58,993 nucleotides of DNA from CAZNHL01 sp964572965 (GTDB lineage Bacteria > Bacteroidota > Bacteroidia > Cytophagales > UBA9547). The position numbers were made by a program, and so were the translations under genes. How positions within the stretch are numbered: position 1 is the first letter of the stretch; each line of letters starts with the position of its first letter. Shown one piece after another: positions 26,061 to 34,705 of the stretch. Where the stretch lies: positions 1 through 58,993 of the forward strand of contig CAZNHL010000017.1 in NCBI GenBank assembly GCA_964572965.1, in the 5' to 3' direction. The notes below the pieces were generated by a model that ran no database searches, was not told the origin of the DNA, and saw only the letters and a program-made list of their open reading frames with translations.

Positions 26061-26876
26061 ATGGAAGAAGTTGGGATTTCTGATTTGAGAAGGCTGATAC
26101 CTATAATTAAAGAAAAGTACAATTACGATTTCTCCAATTATGCCTCTTCCTCTTTCAAAAGGCGAGTAACCAGGATTTTAGAACTTAAGAATATCAGCGT
26201 TGATACCTTAATTGATATGATCACTACAACGCATTTGCCCAAAGAGGACTTCTTGCATGAGATTACAGTCAATGTTACTGAAATGTTTAGGGATCCAAGT
26301 ATGTGGAAAGCTATGCGTACTGTAATCCCTCAATTGATGGCTGGCAGGGAAAAAATCAGATTGTGGCATGCCGGCTGTGCTTCAGGTGAAGAAGTTTATT
26401 CAATGGTTATACTTTTGAGTGAACTGGAATTACTTGATAAGGTTGAAATTATAGCCTCAGATATTGATAAAAGTATTTTAGAAAGAGCTAAATCAGGTAA
26501 GATTTCCATCAAGAATATGGAAATAAACAAAAGCAATTATCTGAGATTCAGTGGGTCAGCAGACTTCGGTAATTATTTCACAGAAACAAAAGAGTGTTTT
26601 CAGATAGATAAAGCACTTCTCAAAAATGTTTCTTTCAGAGAAATTGATTTAGTAAGTGCAGTTCCGTTTTCAAAGTTTGATTTAATTTTATGCAGGAACG
26701 TGATGATTTATTTTAATCAGGTTTTGCAAAACAATGTACTTAATCTTTTTTATGATAGCTTATTTATGAATGGCAATCTGACGATTGGTACGAAGGAGTC
26801 TATTTCCTCATGTGATGTATTTAATAAGTTTACATCAGTTAATGCAGAGGAAAAGATATTTAGAAAATACAAGTAG
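26061..26876 (+). CDS. cheR: CheR-type protein-glutamate methyltransferase, module B
   Basis: The 271-aa paralogue of the gene at 19436 keeps the family motifs closely: ITVNVTEMFRDP (68-79), GCASGEEVYSMVI (105-117) and FDLILCRNVMIYF. The N-terminal helical domain (FSNYASSSFKRRVTRIL) aligns with FSEYTLTSFKRRLERLL of module A, so the two arose by duplication. It starts about 235 bp after the module A terminator, with a long AT-rich leader that should contain its own promoter. Substrate as for module A: likely a membrane sensor of the island. Confidence 0.93.
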   Translation: MEEVGISDLRRLIPIIKEKYNYDFSNYASSSFKRRVTRILELKNISVDTLIDMITTTHLPKEDFLHEITVNVTEMFRDPSMWKAMRTVIPQLMAGREKIRLWHAGCASGEEVYSMVILLSELELLDKVEIIASDIDKSILERAKSGKISIKNMEINKSNYLRFSGSADFGNYFTETKECFQIDKALLKNVSFREIDLVSAVPFSKFDLILCRNVMIYFNQVLQNNVLNLFYDSLFMNGNLTIGTKESISSCDVFNKFTSVNAEEKIFRKYK

Positions 26877-26900
26877 GAAGGTTTCTCATCTGGGTATATT

Positions 26901-27503
26901 ATGTTTAAGGAAACAGATTTAAAGAAACCTTATAAGTTGGTTGTGATCGGAGGGTCTGCCGGAAGCTTAAAGGTTCTGAGTAAAATACTTAACGCAATCC
27001 CGTCGGACTTTTCTTTGCCTATAGTGTTGTGCTGTCATCGTTTAAAGCATGTTAGAAGCGGCTTCGTAGAAGCATTAGCGCTTAAAAGTGCCAAAGAGGT
27101 GATTGAGCCGGAGGATAAAGAAATGATCAAAAAAGGGATGGTTTATTTAGCTCCGGCAAATTATCATTTGAGCCTGGAGGTAGGTAAAACTATTGCGCTT
27201 TCAACGGAAGAAATGATTAATAATTCAAGGCCGTCAATTGACATAACTTTGGAGTCTGCAGCTTTTGCCTATACAGATAAGTTAATCGGTATTTTATTGA
27301 CCGGTGCAAATAAGGATGGTGCAATGGGTATGAAAAAAATTAAAGACAAAGGAGGGCTGACTATTGTACAGGAGCCTTCTGAATGTTTTATAGATACAAT
27401 GCCTAAGGCTGCTCTGAGTGTTACACCGATTGATTATGTCCTGAGAACTGACCAGATTATCGAATTTTTGAAGCAATTGGACAGGTACCAGAAGATTAAT
27501 TAA
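26901..27503 (+). CDS. cheB: CheB-type methylesterase domain protein without receiver, module B
   Basis: The 200-aa protein has Ser19 (VIGGSAGS), His46 (CCHRLKH) and Asp139 (LLTGANKDGAMGM) at the same residue numbers as module A, and like it has no receiver domain. The match in length and spacing of the triad shows tandem duplication. It begins 24 bp after cheR. Unlike module A it is separated from the membrane-GAF gene, by 267 bp that include an assembly gap. Confidence 0.92.
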   Translation: MFKETDLKKPYKLVVIGGSAGSLKVLSKILNAIPSDFSLPIVLCCHRLKHVRSGFVEALALKSAKEVIEPEDKEMIKKGMVYLAPANYHLSLEVGKTIALSTEEMINNSRPSIDITLESAAFAYTDKLIGILLTGANKDGAMGMKKIKDKGGLTIVQEPSECFIDTMPKAALSVTPIDYVLRTDQIIEFLKQLDRYQKIN

Positions 27504-27770
27504 AGCTTAACATGTATAAGGGAGTATATTTGGTGTTTCTATGGAAATTTGTGAACATTTAAGATAGACTTTCGTACTAGGCATTGAATTTAAAAAAAGG
27601 CTTTTAAAGCAAATCACTCAATAAAATTGGCAATGGGTGAATTTTGGAAAACTGTTTGATANNNNNNNNNNTGTTTGATATAATAGGTTCTGCTCTGGAC
27701 CCAGACTATGTGATTCTCAGAGTTAAAATTGTTAAACGACTGGCATTTTGTAGCTATAGTAATAAATACT
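27504..27770. other. Spacer with assembly gap between module B cheB and GAF gene
   Basis: The spacer holds the CGTACTAGG-type element (27572-27584), a short hairpin near AAAAAAAGGCTTTTAAAGC, and ten N at 27662-27671. TGTTTGATA ends the left contig and begins the right one. The real gap may therefore be absent or an overlap. No reading frame stands out. Confidence 0.7.
27662..27671. other. Assembly gap (10 N) in module B
   Basis: Both flanks read TGTTTGATA, suggesting two contigs with overlapping ends joined by placeholder N. Confidence 0.95.
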
Positions 27771-28598
27771 ATGAAAAGAATATTAGTGATTTTAGGTCCC
27801 ATAATTAATGTGGCATTTGTGCTGGGAGTGTTATTAGTTGCATATCGGTTGGCAATACCATCTTCTGAAAAAATCTTCCTTCCGGGCGAAAATGAATCTC
27901 ATTTGTTTATAATGAGTGTGTTGGGACTGGGTCTTGTTTCAATTTTTTTCAATTATACTAAACACAGCTCTGCTGTTGTTAGCGAAGTGGTTTTTGTTGA
28001 TCGAATTTCAGAAACCAAAGAGGTTGATGAAACTCATGAAGAAAGCGAGGTATCTCATAAAACCGATTTTAGTACAGAGCTAGAGGGCCTGAAAGTAATA
28101 CTGTCTGGTAAAGATGAGGTGGCACAGAAGGCAGACAGAGCATTAGCAATGATCTGCAATACATTAAATATCGGTCAGGGAATTGTATTTAAAACAATCA
28201 ATTCAAAACCAGTAAACTCATTGGAAATATGCGCAACCTATGCCTTTGTTAGTGATCAGGATAATAATAATGCTATCAAATTTGGAGAAGGACTGGTAGG
28301 GATGGCAGCAAAAGAAAACAGAGAGTTATTTATTGACGATGTACCGGACGGATATATCACTATATTTTCCGGTTTAGGTAAATCGTCGCCAACACATTTG
28401 GTTATTTTACCGGTAAGCACCGGTAGAACAGTAACTGCTATTATTGAATTGGCCTTGTTTACAGAGGTTTCCGAAGAACAGAAAATATTCTTAAATGAAT
28501 GTGCCACTAACTTTAGCATCCTTTTTCCAGCTGAAGGCAATACTATAGAAGAGAATAATGAAGAAGAAATTGATAATACTAATTCAGAAGCTATATGA
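27771..28598 (+). CDS. Membrane-anchored GAF-domain protein, module B
   Basis: The 275-aa protein has two transmembrane helices (residues about 5-27 and 44-64), an acidic linker, and a GAF domain (about 100-255) with GEGLVGMAAKENRELFIDDV and YITIFSGLGKSSP. It is the counterpart of the gene at 20901. An acidic, Asn/Glu-rich tail (IEENNEEEIDNTNSEA) is extra. ATG 27771 (MKRILVILG) is chosen, since the open frame upstream has no likely start. The stop overlaps the next start by 4 bp (ATGA). Confidence 0.82.
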   Translation: MKRILVILGPIINVAFVLGVLLVAYRLAIPSSEKIFLPGENESHLFIMSVLGLGLVSIFFNYTKHSSAVVSEVVFVDRISETKEVDETHEESEVSHKTDFSTELEGLKVILSGKDEVAQKADRALAMICNTLNIGQGIVFKTINSKPVNSLEICATYAFVSDQDNNNAIKFGEGLVGMAAKENRELFIDDVPDGYITIFSGLGKSSPTHLVILPVSTGRTVTAIIELALFTEVSEEQKIFLNECATNFSILFPAEGNTIEENNEEEIDNTNSEAI

Positions 28599-31279
28599 TC
28601 GTCAACACTAGAACCAGGATATGTTTGTTGGTATTGGGAGTAGTATCACTGGCGATTGTTTTTTTAATGTTTTATTCTTCTGCGGTATTCAGAAGTGAAA
28701 TTCTTGAACTTAAAAGTAGCGGTTTAGATACAACAGCTCTGAAGGCTTCTTTACATACAATCAATATATCATTTATTGTAGTTGGTGTTTTGATTGTACT
28801 GGTTGCTACTGTTTTATGCTTGATAATGTCTAATAAACTGGCAGCTAAAATTACTTATATTAATGAGTGTTTGTCTCTGATGCAAAACGGGATATTACCT
28901 AATGAAATCAAGTCTGATTCTAAAGATGAAATAGGCCAGATTGCTGCTAAGCTGGATAGTATTACCAAAAATTTAAGAAATACAGCAAAATTTGCGCATG
29001 ATATCGGTTTAGGGAATTTCAATGAAGAGTTCCGTACCCTAAGTGATGAAGATGTACTTGGTCATTCATTGATCAATATGAATAAAGCGCTTGAGGAAGC
29101 TGATAAAAGAGAGATTGAAAGAAACTGGATTGTTAACGGTGTTGCTGAACTTGGAGAAATACTTAGAAACAGCAACAAAGTTGAAGATTTGAGTAATGCT
29201 GTTACCAAGTATGTTATTGGTAGAATAGGGGCGGTACAAGGCGCTTTTTACATTGTAGAGTCTAAGCAGATTCATTTAAAAGCAATGTATGCTTATAATA
29301 GAAAAAAGTTTGAAAAACAGTCTTTTGCTTTTGGAGAAGGCCTTATCGGACAAGCAGCGATAGAAGAAGCAATGGTTTTCAGAAAGGAAATTCCTGATGA
29401 CTATGAATCAATTTCTTCGGGGATTTTAGGAGATAAAAAACCTACCTGTATTTTAATCTATCCTCTGATTGCCAATGAAAAGGTGTATGGAGTATTGGAA
29501 TTCGCAGGTTTACGTACTTTTGAAGATAACGAAATCAAATTTGTAGAAGAAGTAAGCCCGATCATTGCCCGTACAATATTCAATATTCAGGTTAGTGAGC
29601 GCACCCAGAGACATTTGGAAGAGTCTCAGAGTATGGGAGCTGAGTTACAGCAGCAACAGGAAGAACTTCGTCAGAATGCAGAGGAGATGTTAGCTACTCA
29701 GGAAGAGCTGAAACGTACAAATCAGCGCCTCGAAGAGCAAATAGAAGAAGTTAACAGGTCACAAAGAAGAATGCAGTCTTTGTTAGTGAATGCGTCAGAA
29801 TTGATCACTATTTACGAGAAAGATGCTATTGTGAAATATGTGAGTCCGTCAGCTAAAAATATTCTTGGATACGATAGCGAAGAATTGACAGGCGTAAAAG
29901 AAGACTTACACCTGCATGAAGAGGATAGTGCAGAGTTTCATGGCGTTTTGAAGGACCTTGTTGATAATCCGAAAGAAACACTGACAATTCAATATCGTTA
30001 TAAAAAGAAAAACGGCGAATGGATTTGGCTGGAAGCTACCGGTAAAAACTTGCTCAACGATCCATCGGTTGCAGGTATTGTTTTTAACTCCCGCGACATT
30101 ACTCTGAAACGTAAAGCAGAGGTTGAAGAACGTATGAGAAAGAACATGCAGGCACTTTCTGAAAACAGCCCTGACTTAATTACAAGGATTAGCTGCGAAG
30201 GCGAAATTGCTTATACTAATCCGGCTATTGAAATTTATACAGGTCACAGACCGGATGAATTTATGAATCAGGATTTATACCGCCTGGGAATCGAAAACGG
30301 TCTGGTAAATACCTGGAAAGAGATTCTTCAGGATGTAAAAGTCAGAAATGAAAAATATAATCTGGAAGTTAAATATGCGTCTCCTATTGGTAACAGGGTA
30401 ATGCAGGTAAACGTAATTCCTGAATATACTGACGATGAAATGGAATCCGTGCTTGTCGTTTCGCATGATGTAACTGAGAGAAAGCAGATCGAATTGGAAA
30501 TACAGGCTAAAAACAAGAATATCAACGAAAGTATTAACTACTCGAAGAGAATTCAGAATGCCATTTTGCCTGATAATGCCCATATTCAAATGGTATTTCC
30601 AAAGTCGTTTATGATGTACAAACCGAGAGATGTTGTCAGTGGTGACTTCCCTTGGTTTGCACACAAAGACAACGATTACTATATAGCCGTAGTTGATTGT
30701 ACCGGGCACGGAGTACCGGGAGCTATGTTGTCGCTGGTTGGTTATTTTCAATTAAATAACATTGTCGATGGTGCTTCAAAAGGAAGTAATTGTGGTTTAA
30801 TTCTGGATCAACTGGATCATAAAGTAAATGAAACATTGATTAAGGGTACAGGCCAGGGGGTAGCCATAAAAGACGGAATGGATATCGGTTTCTGTAAAAT
30901 TAACCTTGAAAAAATGAAGGTTGAATATGCAGGGGCTCACAGGCCACTATACTTGTTAAGAGACGGAGAAATTCAGGAATTCAAAGGTGATAAGTGGGCT
31001 ATAGGTGGCGGTGTTTATAAAAACCAGACACATTTTACCAATCACGAGTTTAAAGTGAAAAAAGGAGACGCAATTTTCTTCTTCTCTGACGGCCTGCCGG
31101 ATCAGTTCGGAGGGCCTTTAAACAGAAAAATGGGTTCTGAAAAAGTGAAAAACATTATTGAAGAAAACAAAGGGTTGACAATGAATGAAATGAGTGTGAT
31201 TTTTGAAAGGGAATTCGATGAATGGAGAGGCGAAAGTAAACAAACTGATGACGTTCTGTTAATTGGAATCGAGTTTTAG
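28595..31279 (+). CDS. SiaA-like membrane sensor phosphatase (HAMP-GAF-PAS-PAS-PP2C), module B
   Basis: The 894-aa protein resembles the one at 21682 from the HAMP on but has a much shorter periplasmic part: TM1 (8-28), a loop of about 27 residues, TM2 (57-78). Then come HAMP repeats (DEIGQIAAKLDSITKNLRNT, IGLGNFNEEF), GAF (about 190-330), coiled coil (340-400; QQEELRQNAEEMLATQEEL), two PAS domains (400-635) and PP2C (660-893) with DVVSGDFPW, VDCTGHGVPGAM, FFSDGLPDQFGG and QTDDVLL. The metal sites are intact. It likely dephosphorylates the module B SiaC, and senses something other than a periplasmic ligand. Confidence 0.88.
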   Translation: MIVNTRTRICLLVLGVVSLAIVFLMFYSSAVFRSEILELKSSGLDTTALKASLHTINISFIVVGVLIVLVATVLCLIMSNKLAAKITYINECLSLMQNGILPNEIKSDSKDEIGQIAAKLDSITKNLRNTAKFAHDIGLGNFNEEFRTLSDEDVLGHSLINMNKALEEADKREIERNWIVNGVAELGEILRNSNKVEDLSNAVTKYVIGRIGAVQGAFYIVESKQIHLKAMYAYNRKKFEKQSFAFGEGLIGQAAIEEAMVFRKEIPDDYESISSGILGDKKPTCILIYPLIANEKVYGVLEFAGLRTFEDNEIKFVEEVSPIIARTIFNIQVSERTQRHLEESQSMGAELQQQQEELRQNAEEMLATQEELKRTNQRLEEQIEEVNRSQRRMQSLLVNASELITIYEKDAIVKYVSPSAKNILGYDSEELTGVKEDLHLHEEDSAEFHGVLKDLVDNPKETLTIQYRYKKKNGEWIWLEATGKNLLNDPSVAGIVFNSRDITLKRKAEVEERMRKNMQALSENSPDLITRISCEGEIAYTNPAIEIYTGHRPDEFMNQDLYRLGIENGLVNTWKEILQDVKVRNEKYNLEVKYASPIGNRVMQVNVIPEYTDDEMESVLVVSHDVTERKQIELEIQAKNKNINESINYSKRIQNAILPDNAHIQMVFPKSFMMYKPRDVVSGDFPWFAHKDNDYYIAVVDCTGHGVPGAMLSLVGYFQLNNIVDGASKGSNCGLILDQLDHKVNETLIKGTGQGVAIKDGMDIGFCKINLEKMKVEYAGAHRPLYLLRDGEIQEFKGDKWAIGGGVYKNQTHFTNHEFKVKKGDAIFFFSDGLPDQFGGPLNRKMGSEKVKNIIEENKGLTMNEMSVIFEREFDEWRGESKQTDDVLLIGIEF

Positions 31280-31367
31280 AATAAGTAAAGAGCAATAACA
31301 GTAGAAAAGAGTATATGTATTAAACGTACGGAGTCCATTATTGGCTTTGTCATAATCCGAATCAAAG

Positions 31368-31910
31368 ATGAAATATGTTTATGAACTTCATAAGATGATG
31401 TGTAACAAGAATCTGAATCTTGTTTATGAGGGAGAATTTACACAGGAGATAACAAAGTCAGTGTTATCAATGGCAGAGAAAAACCTGGATTACATGGGTG
31501 AGGAACTGTCTATCAAAAGGAAGGTATTCAATGTGATGGTTGAGTGTCTTCAGAATATCTGTAAACACTCTGATTCTGTTGAAGTAACAGAAGATAAAGG
31601 TGCAATATTCATGATAGGCCTGGAGAATGACAGCTATGTACTTACATCAGGTAACTTCATTTATAATGAGTACGTGCCGGCGCTTGAACAGAGGTTGAAT
31701 CAGATTAACAGTCTTGATAAAGAAGGATTAAAAGATCTTTATAAAGAGTTAATTAAAACCGGGTCTATCTCAGATAAAGGCGGGGCGGGTCTGGGCTTTG
31801 TTGATATTGCAAGAAAGTCTGGTAAAAAACTGGAATTCGACTTTGAAAAAGTGAATGACAAGTACTCGTTTTTCTCATTCAGGTCAACTATTGACCGTGG
31901 AAACGAATAA
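31368..31910 (+). CDS. SiaB-family kinase (DUF6272), module B
   Basis: The 180-aa paralogue of the gene at 24823 has MVYEGEFTQEITKSVLS-like start region, VMVECLQNICKHSDS and GSISDKGGAGLGFVDIARKS, so the ATP-binding features are kept. Start ATG 31368; an alternative start at Met (MMCNKN, residue 10) is possible. It should phosphorylate the SiaC of its own module. Whether the two kinases cross-talk cannot be told from sequence. A 90-bp spacer separates it from the phosphatase gene. Confidence 0.87.
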   Translation: MKYVYELHKMMCNKNLNLVYEGEFTQEITKSVLSMAEKNLDYMGEELSIKRKVFNVMVECLQNICKHSDSVEVTEDKGAIFMIGLENDSYVLTSGNFIYNEYVPALEQRLNQINSLDKEGLKDLYKELIKTGSISDKGGAGLGFVDIARKSGKKLEFDFEKVNDKYSFFSFRSTIDRGNE

Positions 31911-31943
31911 ATTTAATTAATTAGGAATAAAAAAATAATATTT

Positions 31944-32306
31944 ATGAACACATTAAATATATCAGCAACAGAGGACACTCCATTGGTAATGTTGGACAAG
32001 GCAGCAGGGATATTTGAGATAGCGGGACGTTCCTTACCAGAAGATGCAGCAGAGTTTTATGCGCCAATAATTGACTGGTTAAACGAATATTCAAAATCAC
32101 CTAATCCATCAACTATATTAATCTTGAAGCTGGAGTATTTCAATACAGCTTCTTCAAAGTTGATTTTAGATACCCTTGGAAAAATAGAGAACGTAGCAGG
32201 TATTAAAATTATCTGGTACTACTTTGAAGGTGATGATGATATGTTAGAGGCTGGTCATGAGTTTGCGGAGTTAATAGAAGTTCCGTTTGAATTCAAAGCA
32301 TACTAG
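31944..32306 (+). CDS. SiaC-family (DUF1987) phospho-switch protein, module B
   Basis: The 120-aa protein mirrors the module A one: GIFEIAGRSLPEDAAEFY (22-39), LEYFNTASSKLILDTL with Thr68 again at the expected phosphorylation position, and an acidic end VPFEFKAY. It is probably the phosphorylated output of the module B kinase and phosphatase. The partner protein is unknown. A large hairpin terminator follows. Confidence 0.88.
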   Translation: MNTLNISATEDTPLVMLDKAAGIFEIAGRSLPEDAAEFYAPIIDWLNEYSKSPNPSTILILKLEYFNTASSKLILDTLGKIENVAGIKIIWYYFEGDDDMLEAGHEFAELIEVPFEFKAY

Positions 32307-32314
32307 TTCGTCGA

Positions 32315-32380
32315 AAAAATCTGCCACTGTATAAAGAAATCCCGTAATGGGTTTTAGTTTTGGTTCAGTGGCAGATTTTT
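32315..32380 (+). terminator. Terminator of module B
   Basis: A 15-bp stem (AAAAATCTGCCACTG with CAGTGGCAGATTTTT) encloses a 36-base loop with a small inner hairpin, and ends in TTTTT. Confidence 0.82.
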
Positions 32381-32493
32381 GAAGAGTCATAAGGTTAACT
32401 GGTTTTTAATACATAATCGCTCAACCTGATATTTCCATCTCTCGCTGTAGCTATGAACCAGTAACTAATAAAATAGGAATAAATTATAATAAC

Positions 32494-33000
32494 ATGTTGA
32501 ATAAGATTTTCGCATCTGTAGTAGTCACCTTCTTTTTTTCTGTTTCCAGCTGTTTTAGTCAGACAGAAAAGATAGAAGCGGCATTCATCTATAACTTCAC
32601 ATCATTGGTCAATTGGCCTGACTCGTATCATAATGGCAACTTCGTAATTGCCGTTCTTGGTAATTCACCAATTACTAAGGAGTTAGAAGAAATTGCTAAA
32701 CAGAAGAAAGCCGGAACACAAACGATCGTAGTTAAGAAAGTGAGTTCTGTGGCAGAGGTTGGAAACGCTCACATGGTTTTTGTGTCGGATGGTCAGATTT
32801 CAAAATTAGCAGACTTAGCCGCCACCTCATCATCTACATTAATAATTACTGAATCTGAAGGAGCAGCCAGCAAGGGAAGCATGATTAACTTTGTGCAGGT
32901 TAGTGATAAATTGAGATTTGAGCTGAATGAATCTAAAGCTACCTCTAAAAGCTTAAAGTTAGCGCCGACTTTATTGAAATTAGGTATCCCAGTTAAATAG
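32494..33000 (+). CDS. YfiR-family (DUF4154) secreted protein
   Basis: The 168-aa protein has a signal peptide (residues 1-22, ending CFSQ) and the DUF4154 start KIEAAFIYNFTSLVNWPDS. Later family blocks are FVIAVLGNSPI, MVFVSDGQ and INFVQVSDKLRFELN. YfiR of Pseudomonas is a periplasmic repressor of the membrane cyclase YfiN. In many bacteria DUF4154 genes sit beside TonB-dependent receptors and sensors, as here: the HAMP-GAF sensor starts 27 bp downstream, the receptor after it. It probably passes an envelope signal to the next protein. Confidence 0.9.
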   Translation: MLNKIFASVVVTFFFSVSSCFSQTEKIEAAFIYNFTSLVNWPDSYHNGNFVIAVLGNSPITKELEEIAKQKKAGTQTIVVKKVSSVAEVGNAHMVFVSDGQISKLADLAATSSSTLIITESEGAASKGSMINFVQVSDKLRFELNESKATSKSLKLAPTLLKLGIPVK

Positions 33001-33027
33001 TTTTTTACAAATTTTATCGCCCGACTA

Positions 33028-34659
33028 ATGAACCTGAAATTAGGAAATTCCCTTAAAGGACGACTTATTGTTCGATTTGGTACACTTATTATCATATTTA
33101 TTCTTTGTGTAGGAGCTACGTACTTCATTCTGAACAGAACGATTGATTCTAATGACGAAATAAACACAGTATATACTCCTTCTGTGAAGAAAGTGCAGGA
33201 AGCAAAGCTGATGATGAGCAGAGCAAATACACTCATCTCTAACTGGGTTACTGTAGCGTCTGATAACAATAATGCAGATAAGAAAAAACTGTTAGAGTTA
33301 ATGAACACTGAGTATCCTCAGATGATCAAAAAACTCAGAGAACTGTCTTCTAAATGGACAGATGCTGATAAAGCCAGGTTAGATTCAGTGGAAGAACAAT
33401 CTAACCTATTATTCAAACAGTATAAAGAACAGATCATTGCAAAACTAAACAGCTTCGAAAGTTATAGCGATGTTATGATTGTTATGGAGGTTGCTCCTCT
33501 TATTGATAATCAAGGATCTATTACAGCGCAATATAAAGTAGTTAATAAATTTATGGATGCCTTAGTCGATTCTCAGTCTAAGAGCGCCATTATCGCTAGC
33601 GATAACCTTTCTACAAATCTTAACCAGTTCAAATATCTTGTAATTCTTGCAGGAGTGCTTGTTTTGATCCTTGGTTCATGGATTGCCCTTGCTACAATAA
33701 AGAATATCGTAGAACCGATTGATAAGGTTAAAAATAGCCTTAAGCTGATGGGTAAAGGGGAAATCCTGCAGGAACATTTGACTACTTCAACTGACGAAAT
33801 CGGTGAAATGTCTGCAGCACTGAACTATCTGAGTGATGGTCTGAGAAAGACTGCTGATTATGCAGAGAAAATAGGTAATGGAAACCTTGATGCCACATTT
33901 GTTTCTTTAGGGGAAGAAGATTTGCTGGGGAATTCATTGCTTGAAATGGGCAAGAAGCTTAAAACTTTGAATGAAGAAGATAAGCGCAGAAACTGGGTTA
34001 CAGCTGGTTTGGCAGAATTTGCAGATACACTCCGCAGCAGCAATGACCTTAAAAAACTGAGCGACATACTTTTGTCAAATCTGATAAGATATATTGGCGC
34101 AAACCAGGGTGGTATATATTTGGTTAATGAGGCCGATTATGAAGAGCCAAGATTAGAATTGATCGCTTATTTCGCATACGAAAGGAAAAAGTATTTAGAA
34201 AAAGTGATTGAACCCGGAGAAGGCTTACTTGGTCAGTGTATGCTTGAGCGTGATACAATATACCTTACAGATGTTCCTGATGGTTATATTCAGATTACTT
34301 CAGGCACTGGTGCAGCTACTCCGCGTTGTATTGTCTTACAACCAATTATGAACAACGACGAGTTTATCGGGGTGTTTGAAATAGCTTCATTCAAAGTGTT
34401 GGATAAGTATGAGATGGAGTTCCTGATTAAACTCAGTGAAAGTATGGCCAGCGTATTCTCATCTGTTAAAATCAACCAGAAAACTGTGAAATTGCTTGAA
34501 GAGGCCCGCATGAGCCAGGAAAGTAAACGTGAACAGGAAGAAGAGTTGCGTCAGAACCTCGAAGAACTAAATGCAACCCAAGAAGAAATGAAACGGAAAG
34601 AGTTCGATTACCTGAGAAAAATTGAGGCCTTGGAAGAGGAGTTGGCAAAGAAAAAATAG
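33028..34659 (+). CDS. Membrane sensor with 4HB, HAMP repeats and GAF, no output domain
   Basis: The 543-aa protein has TM1 (about 14-37), a helical periplasmic domain of about 170 residues with a four-helix-bundle pattern (YTPSVKKVQEAKLMMSRANT), TM2 (about 207-230), HAMP repeats (TDEIGEMSAALNYL, IGNGNLDATF) and GAF (about 330-485; GEGLLGQCMLERDTIYLTDV). It ends with a coiled coil (EEELRQNLEELNATQEEMKR). There is no kinase, phosphatase or cyclase domain, so it must act through partners. It could be a methylated receptor-like substrate of the CheR/CheB pair. It is cotranscribed with the YfiR-like gene. Confidence 0.85.
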   Translation: MNLKLGNSLKGRLIVRFGTLIIIFILCVGATYFILNRTIDSNDEINTVYTPSVKKVQEAKLMMSRANTLISNWVTVASDNNNADKKKLLELMNTEYPQMIKKLRELSSKWTDADKARLDSVEEQSNLLFKQYKEQIIAKLNSFESYSDVMIVMEVAPLIDNQGSITAQYKVVNKFMDALVDSQSKSAIIASDNLSTNLNQFKYLVILAGVLVLILGSWIALATIKNIVEPIDKVKNSLKLMGKGEILQEHLTTSTDEIGEMSAALNYLSDGLRKTADYAEKIGNGNLDATFVSLGEEDLLGNSLLEMGKKLKTLNEEDKRRNWVTAGLAEFADTLRSSNDLKKLSDILLSNLIRYIGANQGGIYLVNEADYEEPRLELIAYFAYERKKYLEKVIEPGEGLLGQCMLERDTIYLTDVPDGYIQITSGTGAATPRCIVLQPIMNNDEFIGVFEIASFKVLDKYEMEFLIKLSESMASVFSSVKINQKTVKLLEEARMSQESKREQEEELRQNLEELNATQEEMKRKEFDYLRKIEALEEELAKKK

Positions 34660-34705
34660 CAGCGTAATAAGTTTTTTAGTCTTTTTAATCACATAATTAT
34701 TATTA

